This document shows, piece after piece, positions 17,021-24,621 of a DNA stretch of 64,000 nucleotides. This DNA comes from Streptomyces sp. ADI96-02 (GTDB lineage Bacteria; Actinomycetota; Actinomycetes; Streptomycetales; Streptomycetaceae). Position numbers and translations under genes: made by a program. Each line of letters opens with the position of its first letter. The stretch's first letter is position 1. The DNA is taken from positions 1,680,569-1,744,568 of the forward strand of contig NZ_ML123034.1 of assembly GCF_003846185.1 (NCBI RefSeq). The letters run 5' to 3'. The notes under the pieces were generated by a model. That model saw only the letters and a list, made by a program, of their open reading frames with translations. It was not told where the DNA came from and did not search any database.

Positions 17021-17885
17021 GGCCGAGCAGGCACTGAAGGACTTCACCTCCGCCTACAACGCGGCGGACAAGGCGTTCGATCCGGCCCTGGACGCGGGGC
17101 GGGTGACGGGGTCGCTCGGCGCGATCAACCAGGCGGGGCTGAAGGCGCGGAAGTCCTACAGCCCGAACGGCAATCCGGCGCACAAGCCGCTGGAGCTGAC
17201 GGACACGGCCTACGTCATCCCCAAGAAGGCGGGCTGGCCGCGCTGGTTCCTCGCGGACACCGACTCCAACCGGGACCGCGACGGCGGGCGGCTGGACACC
17301 CGCTGGCTGGTGGCGTTCGTGCGGACGGGCCCCGACGCGGTGTGGAAGGCGTCCTACCTCGCGGTCGTACGGCCGTCCCAGGTACCGGAGTTCAGCCGGG
17401 ACGAGGACGGCATGGCCCTTCCGGTGGAGCCGCGGGAGCCCGGACTGGCCGTCGTACCGGAGGACTTGAGCCGGACGTACACGGCCTACCTGCGGGACGG
17501 CGCGCCGGACGTGTTCGCGCCCGGCACGACGACGTCGGGCTGGCGGCAGGCCCGGCAGGCCACCCGGCGGGCGGGCTTCTCGTACCAGTACGTCGACCAG
17601 CCGCTGGCCGGAGCGTCGTTCGCGCCGCTGGGGCTGCGCACCGAGGGCGGCGGCGCGCTGGTCTTCTTCAGCAGCCGGCACTTCGAGCGGCAGACCGCGG
17701 CGAAGGGGCTGCGGCCGGAGGTCAACGCGGACGTGAAGGCGCTGCTGACGGGCGAGGTGACCAGCAGCCTCACCAAGGAGCGGATCTCCAGCCAGTTGGT
17801 GCACGTGCCGGAGCGGGGCTCCGGCACGGGCAGGGTGCGGGTGCTGAACCGGCTGCCGGGACTGGTCGCGGCCAAGGGCGAGTAG
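16899..17885 (+). CDS. Putative lipoprotein linked to the efe operon
   Basis: 328 aa. Signal peptide with lipobox TASGC (Cys24). The mature part has no motif I recognise; features are an ALKDFTSAYNAADKAFDPALD helix after the lipidation site and a CAP-free, Trp-rich middle (GWPRWFLADTDSNRDRDGGR, LDTRWLVAFVRTG) that suggests a beta-rich extracellular domain. ATG 16899 lies inside the 3' end of efeU, giving an unusually long same-strand overlap of 122 nt; the good signal peptide supports this start. The placement suggests a role with EfeUOB at the cell surface, but that is inference. Confidence 0.82.
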   Translation: MTRLGRLTAGLATATVLCVTASGCVTVHGELAVLPGATESEAEQALKDFTSAYNAADKAFDPALDAGRVTGSLGAINQAGLKARKSYSPNGNPAHKPLELTDTAYVIPKKAGWPRWFLADTDSNRDRDGGRLDTRWLVAFVRTGPDAVWKASYLAVVRPSQVPEFSRDEDGMALPVEPREPGLAVVPEDLSRTYTAYLRDGAPDVFAPGTTTSGWRQARQATRRAGFSYQYVDQPLAGASFAPLGLRTEGGGALVFFSSRHFERQTAAKGLRPEVNADVKALLTGEVTSSLTKERISSQLVHVPERGSGTGRVRVLNRLPGLVAAKGE

Positions 17886-17904
17886 CGGCGCGCGGACCGG
17901 GTGG

Positions 17905-17939
17905 CCGGGAGGGCGGACCGGCCCTGCCCACCCTCCCGG
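17905..17939. terminator. Bidirectional terminator hairpin
   Basis: Perfect 9-bp arms CCGGGAGGG (17905-17913) and CCCTCCCGG (17931-17939), 17-nt loop, lying between two convergent genes (ends at 17885 and 17944). Confidence 0.6.
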
Positions 17940-17943
17940 GCCG

Positions 17944-19209
17944 TCACGCCTGCGTGTCGGGCTCGACGAGCGCCCCGTAGACGATGGACCGCGCCATCCC
18001 GCGGATGTCGGGAACGGGATAGGGACGGCCGGTCATCGCGTTGCCGGCGTCGACCTGCTGGACCATGCCGACGACGATGACGTCGTTGACCGGGTCGACC
18101 CAGAACCAGGTGCCGTGCACGCCGCCCCAGTAGTAGCTGCCCGCGCCGATCGCCCCGCCGTTGAAGTCGGCGTGTGCGGGGTCGAGCACGATGCCGACCC
18201 CCATGCCGTAACCGACGCCCGCGAACGGTTGGAGGAAGCGCAGCGGGACGCCCTCGGGCAGCAGGTCGCTCGTCATCAGCTTCACCGACGACGGTGCCAG
18301 GATCCTGGCGCCGTCGAGAGTCCCGCGGTCGGCCAGCATCTGCGCGAAGCGCAGGTAGTCCTGCACGGTCGAGTACAGCCCGGCGATCGACAGCAGGTAC
18401 GTCGGCTTCTCCCCGGCCGCTGTGCCCGCCAGCACGGGGAACGGCGACTGATCGGCGGCGAGCCCGAGCTTCAGGTTCTCGTCCAGGGCGTACCGGGGTG
18501 CGATGCGCTCGCGCTCCTTTGGCGCGACGCCGAAGCCGGTGTCGGTCATGCCCAGTGGCCCGAAGATCCGGCGTTCGAGGAAGGCGTCGAGCGGTTCGCC
18601 GGACAGCCGCTGGATGATGACGCCCTGGACCTCCTGCTGGAGCCCGTACCGGAAGAGGGTGCCGGGTTGTGCCTCCAGCGGAAGCCGGGCCAGCTTGGCG
18701 ACCATGTCCTCGTTGGTACCGCTGAAGAGATCAGCGGCCAGATACATCTCGTCCAGCTTCGGGTTGGTGCTGCCCATCGGGACGAGAAAGGCGAAACCCG
18801 CGCAGGAGGCCATCAGATGGCGCATCGTCATGGGCCGGTCGAGCGGCACGAGCCGACCGTCCCGCATCACCTTCAGATCCGCGAACTCGGGCACGAACTT
18901 CGTGACGGGATCGTCGAGCTGCCACCTGCCCTCCTCGTAGAGGGACATCATCGCGACGGCGATGACCGGTTTGGTCATCGAGGCGATGCGGAAAATCGCG
19001 TCTTCCCGGAGTGGCGCACCGGTTTCGAGGCTCTGACAGCCGTACGTGCGGAATTTCGCGAGCTTGCCGCAGCGGGCGACGGCGACGCTGATGGCGGCGT
19101 AGTGACCGGCGTCGATCTCGCCCCGCATCGCGTCGTCCAGGCGGTCGAGGCGCTCCGGCGAGAAGCCGAGGGACGCCGGCGAAGCCGGGGGAAGCGAGGT
19201 CGGACTCAT
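17944..19209 (-). CDS. Serine hydrolase, beta-lactamase class C / EstB esterase family
   Basis: 421 aa. Cytosolic (no signal peptide). The nucleophile motif SxxK is SMTK in FRIASMTKPVIAVAMM (about residue 75). The second-motif tyrosine is probably in LFRYGLQQEVQG, and GGVHGTWFWVDP fits the third conserved block. This arrangement is typical of EstB-like esterases and transesterases such as LovD relatives rather than true beta-lactamases. AGGGAG precedes ATG 19209. It lies 111 bp downstream of the alpha/beta hydrolase gene and in the same direction, so the two hydrolases may be co-transcribed. Confidence 0.87.
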   Translation of the reverse strand: MSPTSLPPASPASLGFSPERLDRLDDAMRGEIDAGHYAAISVAVARCGKLAKFRTYGCQSLETGAPLREDAIFRIASMTKPVIAVAMMSLYEEGRWQLDDPVTKFVPEFADLKVMRDGRLVPLDRPMTMRHLMASCAGFAFLVPMGSTNPKLDEMYLAADLFSGTNEDMVAKLARLPLEAQPGTLFRYGLQQEVQGVIIQRLSGEPLDAFLERRIFGPLGMTDTGFGVAPKERERIAPRYALDENLKLGLAADQSPFPVLAGTAAGEKPTYLLSIAGLYSTVQDYLRFAQMLADRGTLDGARILAPSSVKLMTSDLLPEGVPLRFLQPFAGVGYGMGVGIVLDPAHADFNGGAIGAGSYYWGGVHGTWFWVDPVNDVIVVGMVQQVDAGNAMTGRPYPVPDIRGMARSIVYGALVEPDTQA

Positions 19210-19320
19210 GATGCGCTCCCTGCGGAGTCGGCGATGTCTCTTGCGGTGTTCCGGCTGGTGCCGGGACAGATGGCGGGCAGGGTCCCGGCACCCGGGACCC
19301 TGCCCCTTCGGTGAGCGCGT

Positions 19321-20547
19321 TCAGTGAGCGGCGACGACGTCGTCGAGCCAGTCGTATATGCGCGCGAAAGCCAGGCGCTGAGCGCCGGCCTGGCAGTGCG
19401 CCCCGGCGCCCTCGGCCTCGGTGAAGCGGAGCAGGGCCTTCTGGCAGGTGAGGTGGTCGAACAGCAGCTGGGGCTGGCCCTCGAAGAAGATGTCGGTGTC
19501 CGCTTCGCACACCAGGGTCGGGCAGGTGATCCGCTCGGCGATCCCTCCGGCGAGGGTGTAGTCCAGGTAGGAGGCGAAGAAGGCACGGGGGCTGTCGGCG
19601 CCCATGACGTACTGGCCGTGCGTGGCGGCCCAGCGCATGTTCGGGTCACGGGCCATGAGCTGCTCAACCATCGCATCGACCTCCGGTGCCGACTCGGCCC
19701 GCAGCAGCGCTTCGGACTCGGCGCGAGGACCGGGCATCTGTCGGGTCGCCAAGTCGCCCAGGTCGTAGACACCGTCGAACGCGATGCACGCGGCGAGGCG
19801 GTGTTCGAAGGCAGCCGCCCGCGGTGCCAGTAGACCACCCAGGGAAGCACCCAGCAACGCGACCCGGTCCGGGTCGACGCCGGGACGGTCCAGCACCCAG
19901 TCCAGTACGGGTGTGATGACGTTCTCCCAGTCGGGGCGGAAGACGAGTCCGTCGAAATGCAGCGCGGCGGGCTGGCCCGGACCGTCGAACGTGACGACGT
20001 TGTAGCCGCGCTCCTGGGCGGCTGCCGCGCCCAAGAAGTGCATCTCCTCGCAGGTGCCGTCGAATCCGCTGTGCATGATGACCGTCGGCCTCGGCCCGGT
20101 GTCCCCGGCGCGGCGGAGCGCGGGGTAGAAGTAGCCGTGGAGCACGGTGTGCTCGTAGGGGATCTCGATCGGCTCCACGGGCGGATCGAGCAGGGCGGCC
20201 GCGGCGGCGAAGGATTCGCGGGCGCGGGTGTACGCGTGGCGGATGCGCGGATCGTCGGGGTTGCCGTGCAGGTAGAAGTCGGCCGACCGGTAGTAGCTGC
20301 TCGCGCGCAGCAGACCGTCGCGCGCACTGACGAGATGTCCTGCGCCCTGGGCCTCCTTCGCTTCGGCGGCGACCCAATCGGCGGTGGCCAGCCACTGGTC
20401 GTGCCAGCTGTCGTAGTCGCTCGCGGTGATGGCCTGCGCCGTGGTCAGCACCTCGCCGATGTCGGCTCCGCCGTACGCGGTGGCTCCGAGCACACGCACC
20501 GTCTCGAACCAGAACGAGGTGTCGTCGTGGAAAAGGACCGGCTTCAT
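19321..20547 (-). CDS. Alpha/beta hydrolase (2,6-dihydroxypseudooxynicotine hydrolase / FrsA-like)
   Basis: 408 aa. An N-terminal helical domain (to about residue 140) precedes an alpha/beta hydrolase domain. The nucleophile elbow is GASLGG (about residue 221), the acid is in CEADTDIFFEG and the His in EGAGAHCQ. Length and the helical cap match C-C bond hydrolases such as 2,6-dihydroxypseudooxynicotine hydrolase and FrsA-like proteins. Substrate unknown. ATG 20547 has GGAGTGCTCC upstream. A strong inverted repeat (20556-20582) lies directly upstream. Confidence 0.87.
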   Translation of the reverse strand: MKPVLFHDDTSFWFETVRVLGATAYGGADIGEVLTTAQAITASDYDSWHDQWLATADWVAAEAKEAQGAGHLVSARDGLLRASSYYRSADFYLHGNPDDPRIRHAYTRARESFAAAAALLDPPVEPIEIPYEHTVLHGYFYPALRRAGDTGPRPTVIMHSGFDGTCEEMHFLGAAAAQERGYNVVTFDGPGQPAALHFDGLVFRPDWENVITPVLDWVLDRPGVDPDRVALLGASLGGLLAPRAAAFEHRLAACIAFDGVYDLGDLATRQMPGPRAESEALLRAESAPEVDAMVEQLMARDPNMRWAATHGQYVMGADSPRAFFASYLDYTLAGGIAERITCPTLVCEADTDIFFEGQPQLLFDHLTCQKALLRFTEAEGAGAHCQAGAQRLAFARIYDWLDDVVAAH

Positions 20548-20555
20548 GGAGCACT

Positions 20556-20582
20556 CCTAAAGTCGCCTTGAGTCGCTTTAGG
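20556..20582. promoter_or_regulatory. Candidate operator upstream of the alpha/beta hydrolase gene
   Basis: CCTAAAG (20556-20562) and CTTTAGG (20576-20582) form a 7-bp inverted repeat around AGTCGCCTTGAGTCGC, which itself contains AGTCGC twice, 10 bp apart. It lies 9 bp from the hydrolase start. Spacing of one helical turn suggests a regulator site. Confidence 0.5.
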
Positions 20583-20913
20583 CACGGTACGACGCAGAGA
20601 CACCTAATGCAACACCTGACGCTTTAACGGGGGGCGCGCTCCCCGTCACGGCCGTCGATCGGGTGCGGCAGCGAACCGGCCGGGAGGAGGGCCGCAGGCA
20701 TGCCGGATGGACCGCTCACCAGGCGCTGGGTCGGCGATGGCGCGGGCGCTCGGTCGGCGGTGGCGCGGGTGCGGGCGAGTGGAGGAAGCCCGTCGACCGG
20801 GTTCACCAGGCCGGTCGCGGTCCGCGGCACTGATATCCCGGGCTCCAGGGCTCGGGCCTCAGGACTCGGCGGACGGCTCACGCCCTCCGGTCGCTCCACT
20901 CGCCCGGCATGGA
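20583..20913. other. Intergenic region without a convincing gene
   Basis: 331 bp between the hydrolase promoter and the end of the Prim-Pol gene. Short open frames on both strands have no start signals or plausible sequence. It holds two imperfect 21-bp direct repeats (20729-20749 and 20752-20772, two mismatches). Confidence 0.6.
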
Positions 20914-21660
20914 TCAGCGGCTGAGCGGCCAGGCCACCGAGTCGTGGTCCAGCTCGCTCTGCTCGGCGCTGCCCGCGTAGCGGGCGCAGGCGTCGGTGAG
21001 GGTTTCCAGCAGGGTCAGCGGGTCGGGCAGTTCGTGCTCGGGGCCGCGCACCCAGCGCACGTCCAGCTCACCGGGGAGCCGGGCGGGCGGCAGGAGGACG
21101 TAGCTGCCGCGGCAGTGCCAGCGCAGGCCCGGGTGCGCGTCCATGGTCTCGGGGTGGCAGTCCAGCTCGCAGGGCCACCACTCGTCCTCGTCCTCGGGGG
21201 TGCCGCGGGTGGCGGTGAAGAAGAGCATCCGGTCCTCGCCGGACTGCGCGACCGGACCGACGTCGATGCCGGCGTCCAGCAGCCGCTCCAGGGCCTGGCG
21301 GCCGGCGGTGAGCGGGACGTCCAGCACGTCGTGGATCATCCCGGTCGCGGTGATGAAGTTGGCCAAGGGCTGACTGTGGGCCCAGCGCTCGATCTGGGCG
21401 CGGTCGGTGGTCGACTGCGTCTGCCAGGCGAACGAGACGGGGTGCCGGGCCGGGGTGGGACAGCCGATGCGCTCGCACGAACATCGGTATCCGTGGGGAT
21501 GGGCGGCGGGGGCGATGGGCATGCCCGCGTCGGCGACGGCCAGGAGAAGCGCCACCCGGTCCGCGCTGCCGGTCTCGGCCCCCGGTGACTTGGGACGTCG
21601 CCGCAGCCACTGGGAGATCCTGCTCTCTGTGCCGCGACCGCGGCCGGAATCGGCGCCCAT
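20914..21660 (-). CDS. Bifunctional DNA primase/polymerase (Prim-Pol) domain protein
   Basis: 248 aa. A stand-alone Prim-Pol (archaeo-eukaryotic primase-like) domain with the Streptomyces-type N-terminus: PHGYRCSCERIGCPTPARHPVSFAWQTQSTTD (a Cys cluster near residues 60-67), then WAHSQPLANFITATG. The C-terminal WHCRGSYVLLPPAR corresponds to the conserved HGxxxYxxLPP-like block. No helicase domain follows, unlike plasmid or phage primases. Such proteins are common Streptomyces chromosomal genes; activity is unproven. Upstream DNA has the 12-bp palindrome at 21777-21788. Confidence 0.8.
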   Translation of the reverse strand: MGADSGRGRGTESRISQWLRRRPKSPGAETGSADRVALLLAVADAGMPIAPAAHPHGYRCSCERIGCPTPARHPVSFAWQTQSTTDRAQIERWAHSQPLANFITATGMIHDVLDVPLTAGRQALERLLDAGIDVGPVAQSGEDRMLFFTATRGTPEDEDEWWPCELDCHPETMDAHPGLRWHCRGSYVLLPPARLPGELDVRWVRGPEHELPDPLTLLETLTDACARYAGSAEQSELDHDSVAWPLSR

Positions 21661-21776
21661 CTATCCCCTCACCTCAGCGTTGCCCCTCCATGGTCGCACC
21701 ATCCTGCGCCTCAGGTGGCCAGAGTTCGCCGGCGGGGCCGCCGTGCCCCCGGACCGAGTGAGTACCATCACGCCCG

Positions 21777-21788
21777 ATGTCATGACAT
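21777..21788. promoter_or_regulatory. 12-bp palindrome upstream of the Prim-Pol gene
   Basis: ATGTCATGACAT is a perfect palindrome in the 140-bp gap between the TetR gene end and the Prim-Pol start, 117 bp upstream of the latter. A regulator binding site is possible; no factor is identified. Confidence 0.4.
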
Positions 21789-21800
21789 GACGGATACGGA

Positions 21801-22430
21801 TCAGGGGCGGGGAGCCAGCCCGCCCAGGGCGTGGTCGACGACGGTGTCGGCGTAGGCGTGGGTGAGCGGGAGGGTCCGGAGCAGCCAGCGGTGGGTCAGC
21901 GGGGCGATCAGCAGCTCCAGCGCGATACGGGGATCCGCGTCCGCCCGCAGGTCTCCGGCCTCTTGGGCGGACCGCAGCCGTGTGACATACAACGCGAGCT
22001 GCGGCTCCAGCAGTCGTTCGACGAATTCGGCGCCCAGTTTCGCGTCCACGATGCCCTCGGCGGTCAGCGCGCGGAAGGGCGCCTCCATCGCCGGGTCGTT
22101 CAGCTCGTCGACGGTGGCGCGCAGGACGTGCTTGAGGTCGGCGGCCAGGTCGCCCGTGTCGGGAATGCCCTGCTCGGCCCCGCCGGACCGCTGGCCGGCC
22201 TGCTCGGCGGCGCGCTCGGCCAGGTCCAGGAACGCCTCCATCAACACGGCGGCCTTCGAGGGCCACCAGCGGTAGATGGTCTGCTTGCCGACCCCGGCGC
22301 GGGCGGCGATACCCTCGATCGTCGTGCGCGGGTAGCCGGTCTCGCCGACGAGGGCGAGGGCGGCGGCGTAGATCGCGCGGCGGGAACGTTCGCTGCGGCG
22401 GGCGGCGTCGGGGGCCTTGTGGGGTGCCAT
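21801..22430 (-). CDS. TetR family transcriptional regulator
   Basis: 209 aa. N-terminal HTH: AIYAAALALVGETGYPRTTIEGIAARAGVGKQTIYRWWPSKAAVLMEAF (about residues 19-67), a canonical TetR/AcrR DNA-binding domain. The ligand domain resembles the TetR_C_16/AcrR group. ATG 22430. The palindrome CGATACGTATCG (22455-22466) lies 25 bp upstream and is a likely autoregulatory operator that would also face ddaH. Confidence 0.92.
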   Translation of the reverse strand: MAPHKAPDAARRSERSRRAIYAAALALVGETGYPRTTIEGIAARAGVGKQTIYRWWPSKAAVLMEAFLDLAERAAEQAGQRSGGAEQGIPDTGDLAADLKHVLRATVDELNDPAMEAPFRALTAEGIVDAKLGAEFVERLLEPQLALYVTRLRSAQEAGDLRADADPRIALELLIAPLTHRWLLRTLPLTHAYADTVVDHALGGLAPRP

Positions 22431-22454
22431 GCGCCGATCCTACGCCGGACGAGC

Positions 22455-22466
22455 CGATACGTATCG
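22455..22466. promoter_or_regulatory. Probable TetR operator
   Basis: Perfect 12-bp palindrome CGATACGTATCG in the divergent region between the TetR gene and ddaH, close to the TetR start. The sequence and position fit TetR-family autoregulation. Confidence 0.6.
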
Positions 22467-22642
22467 TCTTGCATGCGCCCCGGGGAACGAGCACGCCCGC
22501 GAGCCCGCCCGTCCGTGCTTCCGGCGAACCACCCGATCGGATCACTGCGGAATCCGGCGGACACGGCGCACCATGGGCTCACGTACAGACCGTGCGCATC
22601 CCACCGTTCCGCGGCCCCGCCGCCGATCGCGAGGAGACCCAG

Positions 22643-23458
22643 TTGAACCGTGACGCCACCCCTCGTCGCTACCTGATGTGCGCTCCGGCGCACTTCCGGG
22701 TCACCTATTCCATCAACCCGTGGATGGACCCGTCCAAGCCCGTCGACCTGCCGCTGGCCCAGACCCAGTGGGAGGACCTGCGCGACCGCTACCGCGGCCT
22801 CGGGCACACCGTCGAACTGCTCACCCCCCGCCCCGACCTGCCGGACATGGTCTTCGCGGCCAACGGCGCCACCGTCATCGGCGGGCGGGTGCTGGGCGCC
22901 CTGTTCGCCTACCGGGAGCGCTTCGAGGAGGCCGCGGCCCACCGGGAGTGGTTCCGGGAGAACGGTTTCACCGAGATCCGGGAGCCCGACCACGTCAACG
23001 AGGGCGAGGGCGACTTCGCGGTCACCTCGTCCTACCTGCTGGCCGGCCGGGGCTTCCGCTCCAGCCCGCTCTCGCACGACGAGGCGCAGGAGTTCTTCGG
23101 CCTGCCGGTGATCGGGCTCGACCTGGTGGACCCGCGCTACTACCACCTGGACACCGCGCTGTGCGTGCTGGACGCGGCGGCCGACGAGATCATGTACTAC
23201 CCGGACGCCTTCTCCCCCGGCAGCCGGTCCGTGCTGGCGCGGCTCTTCCCGGACGCGCTGCTCGCCCGGGAGGAGGACGCGGCGGCGTTCGGGCTGAACT
23301 CGGTGAGCGACGGCCGCCACGTGCTGCTGCCGCAGGCCGCGACGGGGCTGCTGGACCCGTTGCGCGACCGCGGTTTCGAGCCGGTCCCGATGGATCTGGG
23401 CGAACTGCTCAAGGGCGGCGGCAGCGTGAAGTGCTGCACCCAGGAGCTGCGCGGCTGA
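22643..23458 (+). CDS. ddaH: Dimethylarginine dimethylaminohydrolase (DDAH)
   Basis: 271 aa. Hydrolyses N-omega-methylated arginines to citrulline and methylamines. Guanidino-group-modifying fold: an N-terminal RRYLMCAPAHFRVTYSINPWMDP, the catalytic His in DPRYYHLDTALC, and the catalytic Cys near the end in SVKCCTQELRG. The NEGEGDF motif positions the substrate. I chose the TTG at 22643 because GAGGAG lies 6 nt upstream and homology begins there; the longer upstream reading is not protein-like. Divergent from a TetR gene that may control it. Confidence 0.9.
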   Translation: MNRDATPRRYLMCAPAHFRVTYSINPWMDPSKPVDLPLAQTQWEDLRDRYRGLGHTVELLTPRPDLPDMVFAANGATVIGGRVLGALFAYRERFEEAAAHREWFRENGFTEIREPDHVNEGEGDFAVTSSYLLAGRGFRSSPLSHDEAQEFFGLPVIGLDLVDPRYYHLDTALCVLDAAADEIMYYPDAFSPGSRSVLARLFPDALLAREEDAAAFGLNSVSDGRHVLLPQAATGLLDPLRDRGFEPVPMDLGELLKGGGSVKCCTQELRG

Positions 23459-23470
23459 GGTCCCCCCGCC

Positions 23471-24469
23471 TCACCCGTCGGAGTCCTCCGGCGGCCAGGA
23501 ATCGCCCCAGGCGGTGTCCCTGGCCGCCCGGTACAGCCCGCCGTGCCGCTTGGTGACCGTGGAGCGGGCCAGGCCCTCGTCGCGGGTGCACAGTTCCAGC
23601 AGCACCTGGCCCTTGCGGATCTGCGGCCTGCGGGTGACCCGTGCGGGCGCGGGGTCGGTGGGGAAGCGGGTGGCGACGACGTAACTGAACTTCTCGTCCT
23701 CGTGGCTCAGCGAGCCGCCCTTGACCTGCCGGTGCAGCGAGGACCGGCTCACCCGGGCGGAGAAGTGGCACCAGTCCGTGCCCGGTTCGATCGGGCAGGC
23801 GGCGCTGTGCGGGCAGGGCGCGGCGATCCGCAGCCCGGCGGCGATCAGCCGGTCGCGGGCCTCGATGATCCGGGCGTAGCCGTCGGGCGTGCCCGGCTCC
23901 ACGATCACCACGGCCTGCCCGGCCGCCGCCGCCGCGTCGACCAGTTCGGTCCTGGCCCGCCCGGTCAGCTCCTTGAGTACGTAGCTGACGGTCACCAGGT
24001 CCGCGGGGGCCAGCTCCAGGGCCTGGCCGATCCTGGCCCGTTCCCACCGGACGCCGAGCAGCGCAGGGACGCCGGAGGCGTCGGCGAGTTCACGGCCGAG
24101 CGCGAGCGCGGGTTCGGCCCAGTCCAGGACGGTCGTCCGCTGCCCCTCCCAGGCCCCGGCCACCGCCCAGCTCGCCGCGCCGGTGCCGCCTCCGACGTCC
24201 GTGTGGGTGGCGGGAGCCCAGCCGGGCGCGGTCTCGCGCAGCGCGTCGAGGGCGGACCGTACGGCCTCGAAGGTGGCGGGCATCCGGTACGCGGCGTAGG
24301 CCACGACGTCGGAGCGGTCGCGCAGGATCGGGGCGTCGGTCGGGGTCTCCCCGCGGTAGTCGGCGATCAGCCGGTCGACGGCCTGCGCGGCCTGCTTCGG
24401 CGGCAGCCCGTCGAGCAGTCCGGCCAGCGCCGCGCGCAGGGACCAGGCATCGGGGAGGGTGACGTTCAC
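23471..24469 (-). CDS. Rsm22/METTL17-family small-subunit methyltransferase-like protein
   Basis: 332 aa. SAM-binding fold (THTDVGGGTGAASWAV near residue 87, VTSYVLKEL later) of the Rsm22 family associated with the small ribosomal subunit. Four cysteines, in CPHSAAC, DWC and LLELC, are spaced C-x5-C-x8-C-x59-C, close to the Fe-S ligands described for mitochondrial METTL17. The C-terminal part is basic (VTRRPQIRKGQ), suiting RNA. ATG 24469. It converges with ddaH, only 12 bp apart. Confidence 0.85.
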   Translation of the reverse strand: MNVTLPDAWSLRAALAGLLDGLPPKQAAQAVDRLIADYRGETPTDAPILRDRSDVVAYAAYRMPATFEAVRSALDALRETAPGWAPATHTDVGGGTGAASWAVAGAWEGQRTTVLDWAEPALALGRELADASGVPALLGVRWERARIGQALELAPADLVTVSYVLKELTGRARTELVDAAAAAGQAVVIVEPGTPDGYARIIEARDRLIAAGLRIAAPCPHSAACPIEPGTDWCHFSARVSRSSLHRQVKGGSLSHEDEKFSYVVATRFPTDPAPARVTRRPQIRKGQVLLELCTRDEGLARSTVTKRHGGLYRAARDTAWGDSWPPEDSDG

Positions 24470-24621
24470 CGGCGAATTGTAGGGGTAGGGAGCACGGCGG
24501 GCGCACTCGGCTTCACCGCGCGGCGACGGACACCGGACGGGGTCGGAACCGAACTCCTCTTCCGTACGGGCCTGTTGCTACGCTGACCCGCGCCGGATCG
24601 GGATTGTCCATCGGGAGAACC

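Noticed and set aside
20624..20924. Overlapping 74-91 residue frames in the 20.6-20.9 kb gap
   Set aside because: No Shine-Dalgarno, low complexity, and the two strands compete; treated as intergenic.
22424..22642. N-terminal extension of DdaH
   Set aside because: In-frame but without homology; overlaps the TetR operator, and TTG 22643 has a proper ribosome site.
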